Program-made: the position numbers and the translations under genes | Notes under the pieces: generated by a model | Database searches by the model: none | The model's input: only the letters and a program-made list of their open reading frames with translations | Told to the model about the DNA's origin: nothing | NCBI GenBank assembly: GCA_013151705.1 | Contig: JAADHT010000244.1 | Coordinates: 1 to 18,040, forward strand | Length of the DNA: 18,040 nt | Source of the DNA: Kiritimatiellota bacterium | GTDB taxonomy: Bacteria > Verrucomicrobiota > Lentisphaeria > Victivallales > JAADHT01 | Reading direction: 5' to 3' | In this document: in pieces, positions 5,323 to 13,055 of the stretch | How positions within the stretch are numbered: the first letter of the stretch is position 1 | Layout: each line of letters starts with the position of its first letter

Positions 5323-8105
5323 TGAAATTTAAAATTGCCGTTTCGACTATAATGACCATTGTCTCGTTTTCCGCTTTAAATTTGAAAGCGGAAACAGACA
5401 ATCAAATAATCGGCGAACCATTCACTCCTCTTTTCAAGGTCGGAAAACTGAACGGACTTCCTGCCGACACGGAAGCTTCTCTAGTCAAAGACGAGTTCAA
5501 ATTGCTTGATTTCCGGGGGAACACCTTGAAAGCGCGTGATCCGAAGGATTTTCCGCAAATCCTTCGCCCGGGACAAAGGGTGGCGGTTTTTCTGAAGATC
5601 GAGGATGAAACATCGATAACGCGGATCGCCGCGTCAATCGTCAAACCGCGTGACCGTCGGGCGCCCGATCCATTGCTCGAATTGCTGTTCAACGGTGAAA
5701 CGCTGTGGCGGGGAGCCATCGCCGATTCACCGACTTTCGTATCCGCTTTCATTCCACCGGGCACGGCGGCGGACGGCGACGCCGTTCTCCAGATACGGAA
5801 CATCGGCGCCACTCCATTAGCCTTCGACTGGTTGGCGGTGGGTCGGGCCGCTTTCATGTCGGGCGATATTCATTTTATGATCGACGAGCTTGAGGCGCTT
5901 CCATACGCGTCCCGACGGCATTTCCGCTGCGGCGTGGTCGGTCTTGATTTGAGGCGATTCAAAAAAGCGGACATCGCTTTTCCGAGACCCGCCGAGGATT
6001 TGAAGACCGTGTCCGGCATTCCCGTCTGGTCGCTTCCCCCAAAGAAAAGAACGCGGTTGATCGCCGAATTGAGAAAGATTCTCGCCGGTGTCGTATCGAA
6101 AAACGGTCAAGCCGGAAAAACAATGAAAACTTTCGAAAAGAAATTTGTGGAAACGCTGAAGTGCGGCAAGATCCCGGCATTGCGCGTCGAAGGAGCCTCC
6201 GCGAAGACGGCGGCTTCATTGACGCGGCTTTTCACGCGTTTCGCCGGAGCGTTCGTTTTTCCGGACGCTGACGGCGCCGACGTGATTTCCGACGAGGCGG
6301 GGTCAACCGTCCCCGCGTCCGATCTTTTTATCGCGACCCGTGACGGAGGTTCGGGAACCGCGGCGATTTATAATTCCAGCGGCTATTCCATAGAGCCGGC
6401 GTTGAAAGTCATAACAAGGATGCGGGGACGAGACTGTTCAGCCATTCCGCGACGGGGAATTCTCGGCCGTTTCGACTTTCTGAACCGTATGAAGCTCGGC
6501 GGTGGGTTTCTCATCAAAAAAGCGAAGATTCTCATAAGAGGATTGAACCATTGGTATTGGAGCGGAGGATCCGCCGCCTCATTGAGGCATGTCAGACGGG
6601 GCGGACTCTTTTTCGACGATTTGACGGGAGAGCCGACCGTCATGTTTCACGCTCTCAACCGTTTCGCCCACGCCGTTTCAGACCAGTCGAGACGTTTGCC
6701 CTGCAATGTGGTGCCCGCGATAGGAGACGAGAGACTGTACGACACTTTTTGGACTTGCGCCGCGGACTCGGATGAGAGCGTCACCATTTTGTTGACGACG
6801 AGACGCGACCGGGGGAAAAAGGCGGCGGTGACGGCCCTCCTGCCGTTTTTCGGCTCGAGCGCTTGCGAGATATCGACCGGTTACGCTCCCAAGGGGTGCG
6901 GGAAACCGGGTTTCCCTGAAATCAAGACCCGAACCTCGACAATAAACGTGACTCGCGTCGGAGAATCGGACCAGGGTATCGCCCGGATCAAAGCGGTTCT
7001 TTCCGAATGTCTGACAATCCGAATCGTCAAATCCGGAACAAGACTCCGATCCGCTCCCGTCGATCTGGGACGTAAAACGATCAGTCGCTCTCCGAAATTC
7101 CGTTCAGGCGTATTGAAAATCTCGCATCATCGCCCTGAATCAAAACTCATCCGCTCCTCCATCCGGTGGCCCAACGGACTTTTCGGATTTCAGGGTCAGA
7201 CGAAACGCCAAGCCGCGTTCGGAATGAAAGAGGCCCCTCCGAAAAGAGGAAAATTCAAGTTGACCTCGGAGAAATGGGGACATCCGTATTACGCCGGGAC
7301 ACGCGATTTTCCGGCCACTAGAGCGACCATGGACGGCGTTGAGAACGCGCCGCCTTGGAACGACAAGAGCACTCTCGTCAAAATCGCCTATCCGGACGGC
7401 AAGCCGGGAAAGAACGAGGGCGTGAGGCTTTTTTTCGGCGGCTCACGACATGGAATCGCGCCTGAATCGCTGTCTTTCTGGGTGCGGCCGCGACTCGAAC
7501 GAGCGAAACGCAATCCGCGGCTTCGCTTCTTTCTGAACAGCCGCGGAAGGAATATTTTTCTGGAGACGATTCTCAAACCTGATTCATGGCAGCGCGTGAT
7601 TCTGCCATTGGGAAAAATAGAGGCCCCGTTGTGGAAGGACATCTGCGTGGTCGGCGATCCGAAACTCCCGGAATACAGGAAGGGAGCCATGGTGACGTTT
7701 GAATTCAACGGATTTTGCGTTCTTTCCAAAGCTGATAACCCATTGCACTTCAGATGCGTTTTACAGAAAGGAACGAAAAAGAATCCAAGAAAAGTGGTTT
7801 GGATATTCATAGGTGTTCCAGGAACGATTGGACAACGTAGGATTGAATTCGACCATCCAGTGAGAATCGAGAATCTAAAACTGCTGACACCACTGAAGGA
7901 TGAAAACAAACCGAAACTAACATACAAACGTGCGGCGCAAATACTTCAAATCGACTTCACTTTCCCTGAAATTCCAGTAAAAGATTGGGAGAAGCCAGTG
8001 GTGATTCCCAAAAAACTCGCCGATTTGCTTAACAAGGACGAGAGGAAATTCATCCTTTTGGATGGTCTGACATCTGTGGCTCTCACTTTCGAGTTGAAGC
8101 GTTGA
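5322..8105 (+). CDS. Large secreted beta-rich protein, family C (C2), glycosidase-like scaffold possible
   Basis: The product is 927 aa. I chose ATG 5322 over TTG 5319 because it forms a TGATG overlap with B2 and has GGGAG upstream. The signal peptide covers residues 1-23 (ending NLKA before ET). Residues of about 60-180 alternate strands and resemble a jelly-roll carbohydrate-binding or malectin-like fold. A central region ends in a stretch around GGLFFDDLTGEPTVMFHALN and FAHAVSDQSRRLPCNV, then ESVTILLTTRR. That stretch recalls the segment linking a TIM-barrel glycosidase to its C-terminal beta-sandwich, but no catalytic Glu/Asp pair could be placed. Residues around 715-790 again look like a beta-sandwich (ESLSFWVRP). 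From about base 7735 (residue 805) GC drops from roughly 57-62% to 37-45% in sampled lines, as if the last 120 residues had a different origin. It is the last gene of the cassette 2 operon. Confidence 0.85.
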   Translation: MKFKIAVSTIMTIVSFSALNLKAETDNQIIGEPFTPLFKVGKLNGLPADTEASLVKDEFKLLDFRGNTLKARDPKDFPQILRPGQRVAVFLKIEDETSITRIAASIVKPRDRRAPDPLLELLFNGETLWRGAIADSPTFVSAFIPPGTAADGDAVLQIRNIGATPLAFDWLAVGRAAFMSGDIHFMIDELEALPYASRRHFRCGVVGLDLRRFKKADIAFPRPAEDLKTVSGIPVWSLPPKKRTRLIAELRKILAGVVSKNGQAGKTMKTFEKKFVETLKCGKIPALRVEGASAKTAASLTRLFTRFAGAFVFPDADGADVISDEAGSTVPASDLFIATRDGGSGTAAIYNSSGYSIEPALKVITRMRGRDCSAIPRRGILGRFDFLNRMKLGGGFLIKKAKILIRGLNHWYWSGGSAASLRHVRRGGLFFDDLTGEPTVMFHALNRFAHAVSDQSRRLPCNVVPAIGDERLYDTFWTCAADSDESVTILLTTRRDRGKKAAVTALLPFFGSSACEISTGYAPKGCGKPGFPEIKTRTSTINVTRVGESDQGIARIKAVLSECLTIRIVKSGTRLRSAPVDLGRKTISRSPKFRSGVLKISHHRPESKLIRSSIRWPNGLFGFQGQTKRQAAFGMKEAPPKRGKFKLTSEKWGHPYYAGTRDFPATRATMDGVENAPPWNDKSTLVKIAYPDGKPGKNEGVRLFFGGSRHGIAPESLSFWVRPRLERAKRNPRLRFFLNSRGRNIFLETILKPDSWQRVILPLGKIEAPLWKDICVVGDPKLPEYRKGAMVTFEFNGFCVLSKADNPLHFRCVLQKGTKKNPRKVVWIFIGVPGTIGQRRIEFDHPVRIENLKLLTPLKDENKPKLTYKRAAQILQIDFTFPEIPVKDWEKPVVIPKKLADLLNKDERKFILLDGLTSVALTFELKR

Positions 8106-8160
8106 ATCGGCGGAGAAAAGGAGGATTCGCAAATCAGAACATCCTATCTCCGATTCTTTA
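8104..8160 (+). terminator. Weak terminator candidate after C2
   Basis: GAATC (8104-8108) and GGAGA (8112-8116) can pair with TCTCC (8147-8151) and GATTC (8152-8156), with a small bulge and a loop of about 30 nt, followed by only TTTA. It sits right at the C2 stop, where a terminator would be expected between convergent units, but the long loop and short T-run make it doubtful. Confidence 0.2.
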
Positions 8161-8303
8161 CGAAAAAGCTGTAATCATCGTCTTCACAAACGCCAGATGG
8201 CTGGGTGGTTGGAAATCCAAACTTAACGCTTACGGAAAATCAGCCACATACGGTTGTTTCGGATAGGATGCGGTTAACTTCACTTTTGTTTTGGCGGATT
8301 GGG

Positions 8304-8429
8304 TCAGACGCGCGGGGGCGCCGCCAAGCGTTTGGGATTGAGAGGAAGTTCTAACGTGTCGGCGATGTAGTAGCGGACCAGGTGTTTCAATTCGAGGGGC
8401 GGTCTTCCGGATATGTCGATTTTGATCAT
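8304..8429 (-). CDS. Possible small protein of 41 aa
   Basis: On the minus strand ATG 8429 is preceded by GGAGGAGCGCCT, a near-ideal ribosome site at good spacing. It opens a 41-codon frame ending in TGA at 8304. The product begins MIKIDISGRPPLELKHLV and continues RYYIADTLELPLNPKRL, which reads like real protein. The opening resembles, from memory, the start of some small HAD-family hydrolases (IDIPG...LEHLVLD). The match stops there, so it may be a decayed N-terminal fragment rather than a functional gene. It lies downstream of the NagB-like gene in the same direction, with about 100 nt between. Confidence 0.35.
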   Translation of the reverse strand: MIKIDISGRPPLELKHLVRYYIADTLELPLNPKRLAAPPRV

Positions 8430-8463
8430 AGGCGCTCCTCCGTCCACGGGCAGCGGGTTTCGG

Positions 8464-8475
8464 TTGACGCGGTGA
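8464..8475 (+). repeat. Single copy of the TTGACGCGGTGA repeat
   Basis: The same 12-mer occurs at 15901-15912, with a partial second copy next to it there. Both sites have GCGGGTTTC upstream. It lies in the convergence spacer and looks like part of a dispersed extragenic repeat. Confidence 0.4.
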
Positions 8476-8498
8476 TTTCACGAATCATTAAGATGGGC

Positions 8499-8517
8499 GG
8501 GCGGGGACGCTCCGCCC
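8499..8517. repeat. GC-rich palindrome downstream of the NagB-like gene
   Basis: GGGCGG (8499-8504) and CCGCCC (8512-8517) form a 6-bp stem with a 7-nt loop, starting about 13 bases beyond the stop of the NagB-like gene. On the minus strand no T-run follows, so it is better described as a REP-like palindrome than as an intrinsic terminator. It could still stabilise the 3' end of the mRNA. Confidence 0.4.
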
Positions 8518-8530
8518 TACTAGTCGCGGA

Positions 8531-9457
8531 TCAGTGCATTTCCACGTCGCACGCGCCGATTCCGCTTCTGAGAAAGCTGAATCTCACGTTTGGATGATCC
8601 GCGAGCAGGGACATTGGCACCGAGGAATCCGGAATCCGCTTTGAAATCATCAACGTGGTAAGGCGCATACCGAAGGGATTGTCGTGGTGTCCCGGATGCC
8701 AGATCGAGACGGTTTCGGCTTTCCAGGTTTCGACGGGACCGACCGTGACCGCTTGGTGCGGAACGTTCTGCACCGTGCCGCCGCCCGAGGTTCTCGCGTT
8801 TTGCATCAATGTCATTGGATGTAGATCGACGACGCGCGTGCCTAGTTTTCGGAACTCTTCCGGCGGGGGCGGCGCGTCGGTGTATTCTCCGGAGCGCTTC
8901 GGAGGATCGTTGAACGCCCAGTGTTTGACTTCGCCTTGTCCGCCCTGCATCAAAACGCAGCGGTACTCGTCGTAGCTGTTCGAGTATTCAGTGGCGTCGA
9001 CCGCTGGGAAATGGAGGTTTTCCGCCGGAATGGCGAGTTCCGGTCTGATTTTGTTGAAGCAAAGATCCATGTCGGCTTTGGCGAATCCTAGCGGGAAGTC
9101 CATTCCCACTTCCTTGCCGTCAACCACCCATTCGTCCATTCCCCAGAAATGGGAGTTTCTCAAACTCAAATCCATGCCGTTCACGAGTCGCGCGACAAGC
9201 GGCAGTTGCTCGGTCGGTCCGATCGGACCGCATATTCCGGCTGGAGAGTTGTCGGTGGCCTGTTTCCAGGCGTCGATGTACTCCAAGGCTTCCGCCAGAA
9301 AAAACTCCTCCCTTGAATCGTAGATTTTAACTTGAAAGCCCTTGCGGGAGAGTCCCGCCAAATCATCCGCGGTCAGTTTTGCCGCGTCGTCCAGAATCTC
9401 ACGGTCCAAGGTGGTGTAGTCCCACCATCGCGGAGCCACTCTGCTCATCGATCTCAT
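8531..9457 (-). CDS. Glucosamine-6-phosphate deaminase/6-phosphogluconolactonase-family protein with altered active site
   Basis: The product is 308 aa. ATG 9457 has AGAGGAG five bases upstream. The NagB-type fold is recognised by its ordered motifs. A phosphate-binding loop lies near residues 75-85 (GICGPIGPT, where NagB has GLATGSTP). FWGMDEWV at 104-111 corresponds to FNMDEYV and keeps the aspartate. A block at 173-185, GQGEVKHWAFNDP, corresponds to GVGxDGHIAFNEP. PHQAVTVG at 233-240 corresponds to the ALTVG helix. Aligning the third motif with E. coli NagB puts Val at the catalytic Asp141 position, keeps His143 (here 179), and gives Asp for Glu148. The first 40 residues extend beyond the usual start. 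It may act on a different sugar phosphate or be an isomerase-like relative. It starts 30 nt after the phosphofructokinase stop, so the two form a sugar-phosphate operon. Confidence 0.8.
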   Translation of the reverse strand: MRSMSRVAPRWWDYTTLDREILDDAAKLTADDLAGLSRKGFQVKIYDSREEFFLAEALEYIDAWKQATDNSPAGICGPIGPTEQLPLVARLVNGMDLSLRNSHFWGMDEWVVDGKEVGMDFPLGFAKADMDLCFNKIRPELAIPAENLHFPAVDATEYSNSYDEYRCVLMQGGQGEVKHWAFNDPPKRSGEYTDAPPPPEEFRKLGTRVVDLHPMTLMQNARTSGGGTVQNVPHQAVTVGPVETWKAETVSIWHPGHHDNPFGMRLTTLMISKRIPDSSVPMSLLADHPNVRFSFLRSGIGACDVEMH

Positions 9458-9487
9458 AATTTCTCCTCTTTTTCGAATAGGTGCGAA

Positions 9488-10612
9488 TCAATCTCCGAAT
9501 GAAATACTCAAATCACGAGCCGACTTCACCCATTGATGATCGGGCGGAACGAGTTTCAGCTTGCCGGCCACCTTCTCCAAAGGGATTGTAACCGTCTTGT
9601 TGTCGCGCAAGCCTATCATCGCGTTTCCCACGCCGTTGCGTATCGCCTCCGCGCAGGCTGTTCCAAGCCTGGATGCGAGAAGTCTGTCTCCGGCGGAGGG
9701 AATCCCGCCTCTCTGAAGGTGCCCTAGTATCGTTAGCCTCGACTCCAGACCGGTTAGTTCCTCGAGCTTTTTCGTCAAATTCAATGTGTTGTCGATATGG
9801 CGCTCGTGGAATTTCTCCAGTTGTTTGGATATTTTCTTTTTTTGCTCCTTCGACTTCGCCTTCGCTTTTTTCGCGAGCATCGCGTCTATCGTCTTTTTGT
9901 TTTCGAGCGACAGCGCGCCTTCGGCCACGGCCACGATACTGAAACGTTTGCCTTGTTCCGTTCTGCCGCGAATCGCCGCCGCCATCTTCTCTATGTCGTA
10001 GGGTATCTCCGGAATCACCACCACGTCGGCGCCTCCGGCGATCCCGGCTCCCAAAGCCAACCAGCCGGCGCGGTGTCCCATGATCTCGACGACTATTATT
10101 CTGTGGTGGCTCGTCGCCGTGGAATGGAGACGGTCTATCGCGTCGGTGGCTATGCAAAGAGCCGTGTCGAAACCGAATGTCACATCCGTGCCCCAGACAT
10201 CGTTGTCGATCGTCTTTGGGAGAGTCAACACGTTGAGTCCGGCGTTGGCCAAACGCAACGCGTTCTTCTGCGTTCCGCCGCCGCCCAGGCATACGAGAGC
10301 GTCCAGATGGCGCTTTTTGTAGTTCGATACGATGACATCTGTCATGTCCTTTTGCTCGCCGTCTATCATCATTCGGTGCGGTTTATCGCGTGCCGTGCCC
10401 AGAATCGTGCCCCCACGGGTTAAAATACCTGACAACTCGCCGGACGAGAGCTCCAGGAAAACATCTTGGGCGATCCCTCGAAATCCGTCTTTGAAACCTA
10501 TGAGCCGACCATTGGTTTTGGATATCAACGCTTTTCCCAAACCTCTTATCGCGGCGTTCAAGCCGGGGCAGTCCCCGCCGCTTGTCAACACGCCTATTTG
10601 AATGACTGCCAT
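9488..10612 (-). CDS. pfkA: 6-phosphofructokinase, PfkA superfamily
   Basis: The product is 374 aa. ATG 10612 is preceded by AAGGAAATTGAA. The enzyme phosphorylates fructose 6-phosphate in glycolysis. Motifs in order: GGDCPGLNAAIRG at 12-24; the nucleotide/Mg loop LGGGGTQKNA at 109-118; catalytic PKTIDND at 132-138; RIIVVEIMGHRAGW at 171-184 for the sugar phosphate; AEGA at 230-233; and LGHLQRGGIPSAGDR at 296-310. In E. coli numbering residue 104 is Gly, which argues for ATP. Residue 124 is Lys, a change often seen in PPi-dependent enzymes but also in some ATP-dependent ones (for example trypanosomal). Position 103, normally Asp, is Gly. From memory this GGGGT form is common in one subfamily. 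A Lys-rich helical insert of about 40 residues (238-278) is longer than in E. coli PfkA. The phosphate donor is therefore unsettled. It is the first gene of a pair with the NagB-like gene. Confidence 0.92.
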   Translation of the reverse strand: MAVIQIGVLTSGGDCPGLNAAIRGLGKALISKTNGRLIGFKDGFRGIAQDVFLELSSGELSGILTRGGTILGTARDKPHRMMIDGEQKDMTDVIVSNYKKRHLDALVCLGGGGTQKNALRLANAGLNVLTLPKTIDNDVWGTDVTFGFDTALCIATDAIDRLHSTATSHHRIIVVEIMGHRAGWLALGAGIAGGADVVVIPEIPYDIEKMAAAIRGRTEQGKRFSIVAVAEGALSLENKKTIDAMLAKKAKAKSKEQKKKISKQLEKFHERHIDNTLNLTKKLEELTGLESRLTILGHLQRGGIPSAGDRLLASRLGTACAEAIRNGVGNAMIGLRDNKTVTIPLEKVAGKLKLVPPDHQWVKSARDLSISFGD

Positions 10613-10632
10613 TTCAATTTCCTTTTTTTTAA

Positions 10633-10738
10633 GTTAGAAACCCGACTTGTCCCGCCATAGCTTGGAAAGCGACGGCGGAAGTTAGAAATTCGAAATAAAT
10701 TCCAAACTCAACTTTATTGCTGTCCGGACTGTTAGAAA
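10633..10738. repeat. Three GTTAGAAA repeats spaced about 48-50 bp
   Basis: GTTAGAAA occurs at 10633-10640, 10681-10688 and 10731-10738, in the spacer upstream of the phosphofructokinase gene. The first two share AAGTTAGAAA. The spacing is close to a whole number of helical turns. They may be operator-like sites or part of a decayed dispersed repeat; nothing in the sequence decides between these. Confidence 0.35.
10652..10678. repeat. Palindromic extragenic element upstream of pfkA
   Basis: CCGCC (10652-10656) pairs with GGCGG (10674-10678), and GCTT (10660-10663) pairs with AAGC (10667-10670), around a GGA loop. The stem has a symmetric 3-by-3 internal loop. It lies in the leader or promoter region of the phosphofructokinase gene. 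From memory, closely similar CCGCCATAGC palindromes are widely dispersed in many environmental bacterial genomes. Confidence 0.45.
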
Positions 10739-10762
10739 TAAAAAGCGGCGCGGGGGCGCCGC
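10736..10762 (-). terminator. Intrinsic terminator after the MoxR operon
   Basis: On the minus strand a perfect 7-bp stem GCGGCGC/GCGCCGC with a CCCC loop (10745-10762) is followed at once by TTTTTATTT (10744-10736). It lies about 32 nt past the moxR stop and separates that operon from the phosphofructokinase gene. The 15-mer GCGCGGGGGCGCCGC of the plus strand recurs in the spacer near 8310, so the stem may derive from a dispersed repeat. Confidence 0.75.
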
Positions 10763-10794
10763 ACTCCAAAGACGCTTCGCGCCGAGGTGGCGCG

Positions 10795-11754
10795 TCATCG
10801 GGGTATCGCGACCTCGCGGAGTATTTGATCTATCACTTCCGGCACCGACAATCCTTCGATCTCGAATTCGGGTTTCAGGATTATTCTGTGTCCCAATATC
10901 GGCACTGCCAGATCTTTTATGTCGTCCGGGGTGACGAAATCACGTCCCGCGATGACCGCGTTCACCCTTGACGCCAAAAGAAACGCCTGTGTCGCCCTCG
11001 GGCCGGCTCCCACGAGCACCGACGGATGATTTCTGGTAACTCTGACCACTTTTATCATATACTCCACCAATTCCGGTTTGACGACGACGGCGTTCATCGA
11101 TTCGCGTAAAGCCGGAAGTTTGTCGATTGTGAAAACGGCCGAGATAGCGTCCGACTCCAAAATCTTTTCGGGGGTTTCTCCCGAAATCATTTTCTCCGCC
11201 AAGGACAACTCCTCCTCCTCCTCCGGATAGTCCATGGATATTTTCAGCAGAAACCTGTCCTTCTGGGCTTCGGGGAGAGGATAGGTGCCCTCGTATTCGA
11301 TTGGGTTTTGAGTGGCGAAAACGGTGAAATCATCCGCCAGTCGATGGGTTTTGTTGTCGATGGAGACCAATCTCTCCTGCATAGCCTGAAGAAGAGCCGA
11401 CTGCGTTTTGGCGGGCGCCCGGTTTATCTCGTCCGCGAGCAGAAACGTCGTGAAAACGGGCCCTTTGAAAAGAGTGAACTCGTGTGTCTTCAAGTTGAAG
11501 ACGTTCGTGCCGAGTATATCGGACGGCATCAAATCCGGCGTGAACTGGATTCTCCGCGTGTCGCATCCCATTACTTTCCCCAGAGTTCTGACAAGCAGGG
11601 TTTTCGCGATTCCAGGTACTCCCTCCAAAAGAGCGTGGGAGCGCGAAAGCACCGTAATCAAGGTCATGTCCACTACCTTGTCCTGGCCGATAATCACTTT
11701 GGATATCTCGCTTTTCGTTGCCTCGATTATCTCTTTCGTTTCATCTATTCTCAC
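10795..11754 (-). CDS. moxR: MoxR-family AAA+ ATPase
   Basis: The product is 319 aa. The start is a GTG at 11754, in a GTGA overlap with the stop of the upstream DUF4350-like gene, so translation is probably coupled. AAA+ features: Walker A GVPGIAKT at 45-52; Walker B LLADE at 105-109 followed by INRAPAKTQSALLQAMQE; sensor 1 within FATQNPIEYEGTYPLPEAQ at 146-164; arginine of QKDRF at 167; and a C-terminal lid with PTDDI-like TPDDIKDLAV. The length and motifs are typical of MoxR chaperones, which remodel partner proteins, often with von Willebrand A-type proteins and integral membrane partners. The neighbours fit that. The DUF58 gene that usually follows moxR is missing here: a terminator comes instead. 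Confidence 0.95.
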   Translation of the reverse strand: MRIDETKEIIEATKSEISKVIIGQDKVVDMTLITVLSRSHALLEGVPGIAKTLLVRTLGKVMGCDTRRIQFTPDLMPSDILGTNVFNLKTHEFTLFKGPVFTTFLLADEINRAPAKTQSALLQAMQERLVSIDNKTHRLADDFTVFATQNPIEYEGTYPLPEAQKDRFLLKISMDYPEEEEELSLAEKMISGETPEKILESDAISAVFTIDKLPALRESMNAVVVKPELVEYMIKVVRVTRNHPSVLVGAGPRATQAFLLASRVNAVIAGRDFVTPDDIKDLAVPILGHRIILKPEFEIEGLSVPEVIDQILREVAIPR

Positions 11755-13055
11755 TTCAACCTCCTTTTGTTCAGCGTTTTGGAAATCATAGCGTACACTT
11801 GGACGGGGTCCGATTTTCCGTGTTTTCTCAAAATGTCTTTTATCTCGTCAATATCCTCTTTGGGTATATTCCTCGTTTTAGCGGTTTTCAACCATTCCGA
11901 CGCGCAAACATCGATCAGCTCGCTTTTTCTGACGCTTTTCGCGATTAGGTCGCGGAGTCCGTCGGCGTTCGAAAATCCCGATTCAAGCGTGCCGGAATCA
12001 TAATAAGCGTTTGCGCGGACGGATGATATGTTTGATATTGAAGCCATATTGCTCCAAATAAAGAAGACGGCGGCCAGCGCGAGAACGGCGAGCAATAGAT
12101 GAAGTTTGTATTGTTTGAAAAGCCAGGCGATGTTTTTGGTCTCTTGAATTCCGAGAAAATGTTCGTCGAAGAGAATTTTTCGTCCTGTCGGAATCAGGAG
12201 GGATATGAGTTCGGCGTTTTTACATTTCGCCAATCCCTCGTTTGAGATCGGATACGATGTGGCGCATAGCGTTACGCTTCCTTTTCCGAACGCGCGGGTC
12301 GCCAGGACGGGTTTGCCGTCGCATTCCATCAACACATTCCATTTCTCCTTTTTGGAAAAGACGAAATAGTTTCGCGAGAAGGTTTGAACCTTTCTCACTC
12401 CCGCCGCCGCGGGTTTCGCGGTAGGTGACGCCATCCGGTGGATGATTGAATCGTCGTCTTTTTTTTTCGCCGCTCGGAGCTGACAGCCGATCTGTTTCAT
12501 GAATTTAAACAAAAACTGCTTGGGTATGTCGTTTTCGGCGATTTCTTTCTTCGAGTCATTCTTTTTTTTTCGCACCTGCCGTTTTTTCTTTTTATCTTTC
12601 TTTTGGGGCTTTGTCGGACATGTGGCGTCAGACTGTTTTTTCGCTTTGGCCTCGCTCTTTTTCTTGGACTTTTTTGATTTCTCCACATCAGCGTTGGCAT
12701 CCGGGGCGAAAAATCCGATGAAGCAACCACCGGAGAGAATGAAATCGCGGATATCCTTGCCGTCGATAGGATCGGCGAATGAATGGATTCCCGTTCGAAC
12801 AATCGTGGTATTCTCCGGATCTGATATCTCGTTGATGGACTTGTATATTCTCCCCGCGTCCACACCCGCCTCACGCAAACTCTCGAACAAAGCCTTGCAG
12901 CCGAAGGGATCCTGGCGCGACGACGAGTAGCGCGGATACAAGTCCCCACGCGAAAAACGCAACGCGAAAATCTCCACAATGCCGAGGAACAGCGCCGCCG
13001 CCATGGCGATCAATATGATCTTCGCCAAATTTTTCCTCAAAAAATTCATTTTCAC
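11751..13055 (-). CDS. DUF4350-like membrane protein
   Basis: The product is 434 aa from GTG 13055. An ATG two codons later (13049) is an equally possible start, and neither has a clean ribosome site. A transmembrane helix lies at about residues 11-31, and a second at about 317-337. The domain between them begins with LYPRYSSSRQDPFGCKALFESL, typical of DUF4350-type proteins. It includes a glutamine-amidotransferase-like segment around IRDFILSGGCFIGFF and the ILFDEHFLG motif at 294-302. Residues 125-170 form an extremely Lys-rich insert of low complexity (KKSKKKSEAKAKK), which looks disordered and is unlike the rest. The C-terminal tail after the second helix contains helices only. Its place between a DUF4129-like protein and MoxR is the usual one for this family in PVC and related bacteria. 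It is thought to act at the cell envelope, but its function is not established. Confidence 0.85.
   Translation of the reverse strand: MKMNFLRKNLAKIILIAMAAALFLGIVEIFALRFSRGDLYPRYSSSRQDPFGCKALFESLREAGVDAGRIYKSINEISDPENTTIVRTGIHSFADPIDGKDIRDFILSGGCFIGFFAPDANADVEKSKKSKKKSEAKAKKQSDATCPTKPQKKDKKKKRQVRKKKNDSKKEIAENDIPKQFLFKFMKQIGCQLRAAKKKDDDSIIHRMASPTAKPAAAGVRKVQTFSRNYFVFSKKEKWNVLMECDGKPVLATRAFGKGSVTLCATSYPISNEGLAKCKNAELISLLIPTGRKILFDEHFLGIQETKNIAWLFKQYKLHLLLAVLALAAVFFIWSNMASISNISSVRANAYYDSGTLESGFSNADGLRDLIAKSVRKSELIDVCASEWLKTAKTRNIPKEDIDEIKDILRKHGKSDPVQVYAMISKTLNKRRLK

Noticed and set aside
7388..7927. 179-aa minus-strand frame within C2
   Set aside because: It is a shadow of the C2 coding frame, with no ribosome site and a composition following the opposite strand.
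9513..10423. Long open frames overlapping the phosphofructokinase gene on both strands (259 aa minus, 208 aa plus)
   Set aside because: They are Arg/His-rich shadow frames of a GC-rich gene whose own frame has complete PfkA motifs.
10633..10738. CRISPR array suggested by evenly spaced GTTAGAAA
   Set aside because: The repeat unit is only 8-10 bp, there are three copies, and the spacers contain palindromes and a terminator.
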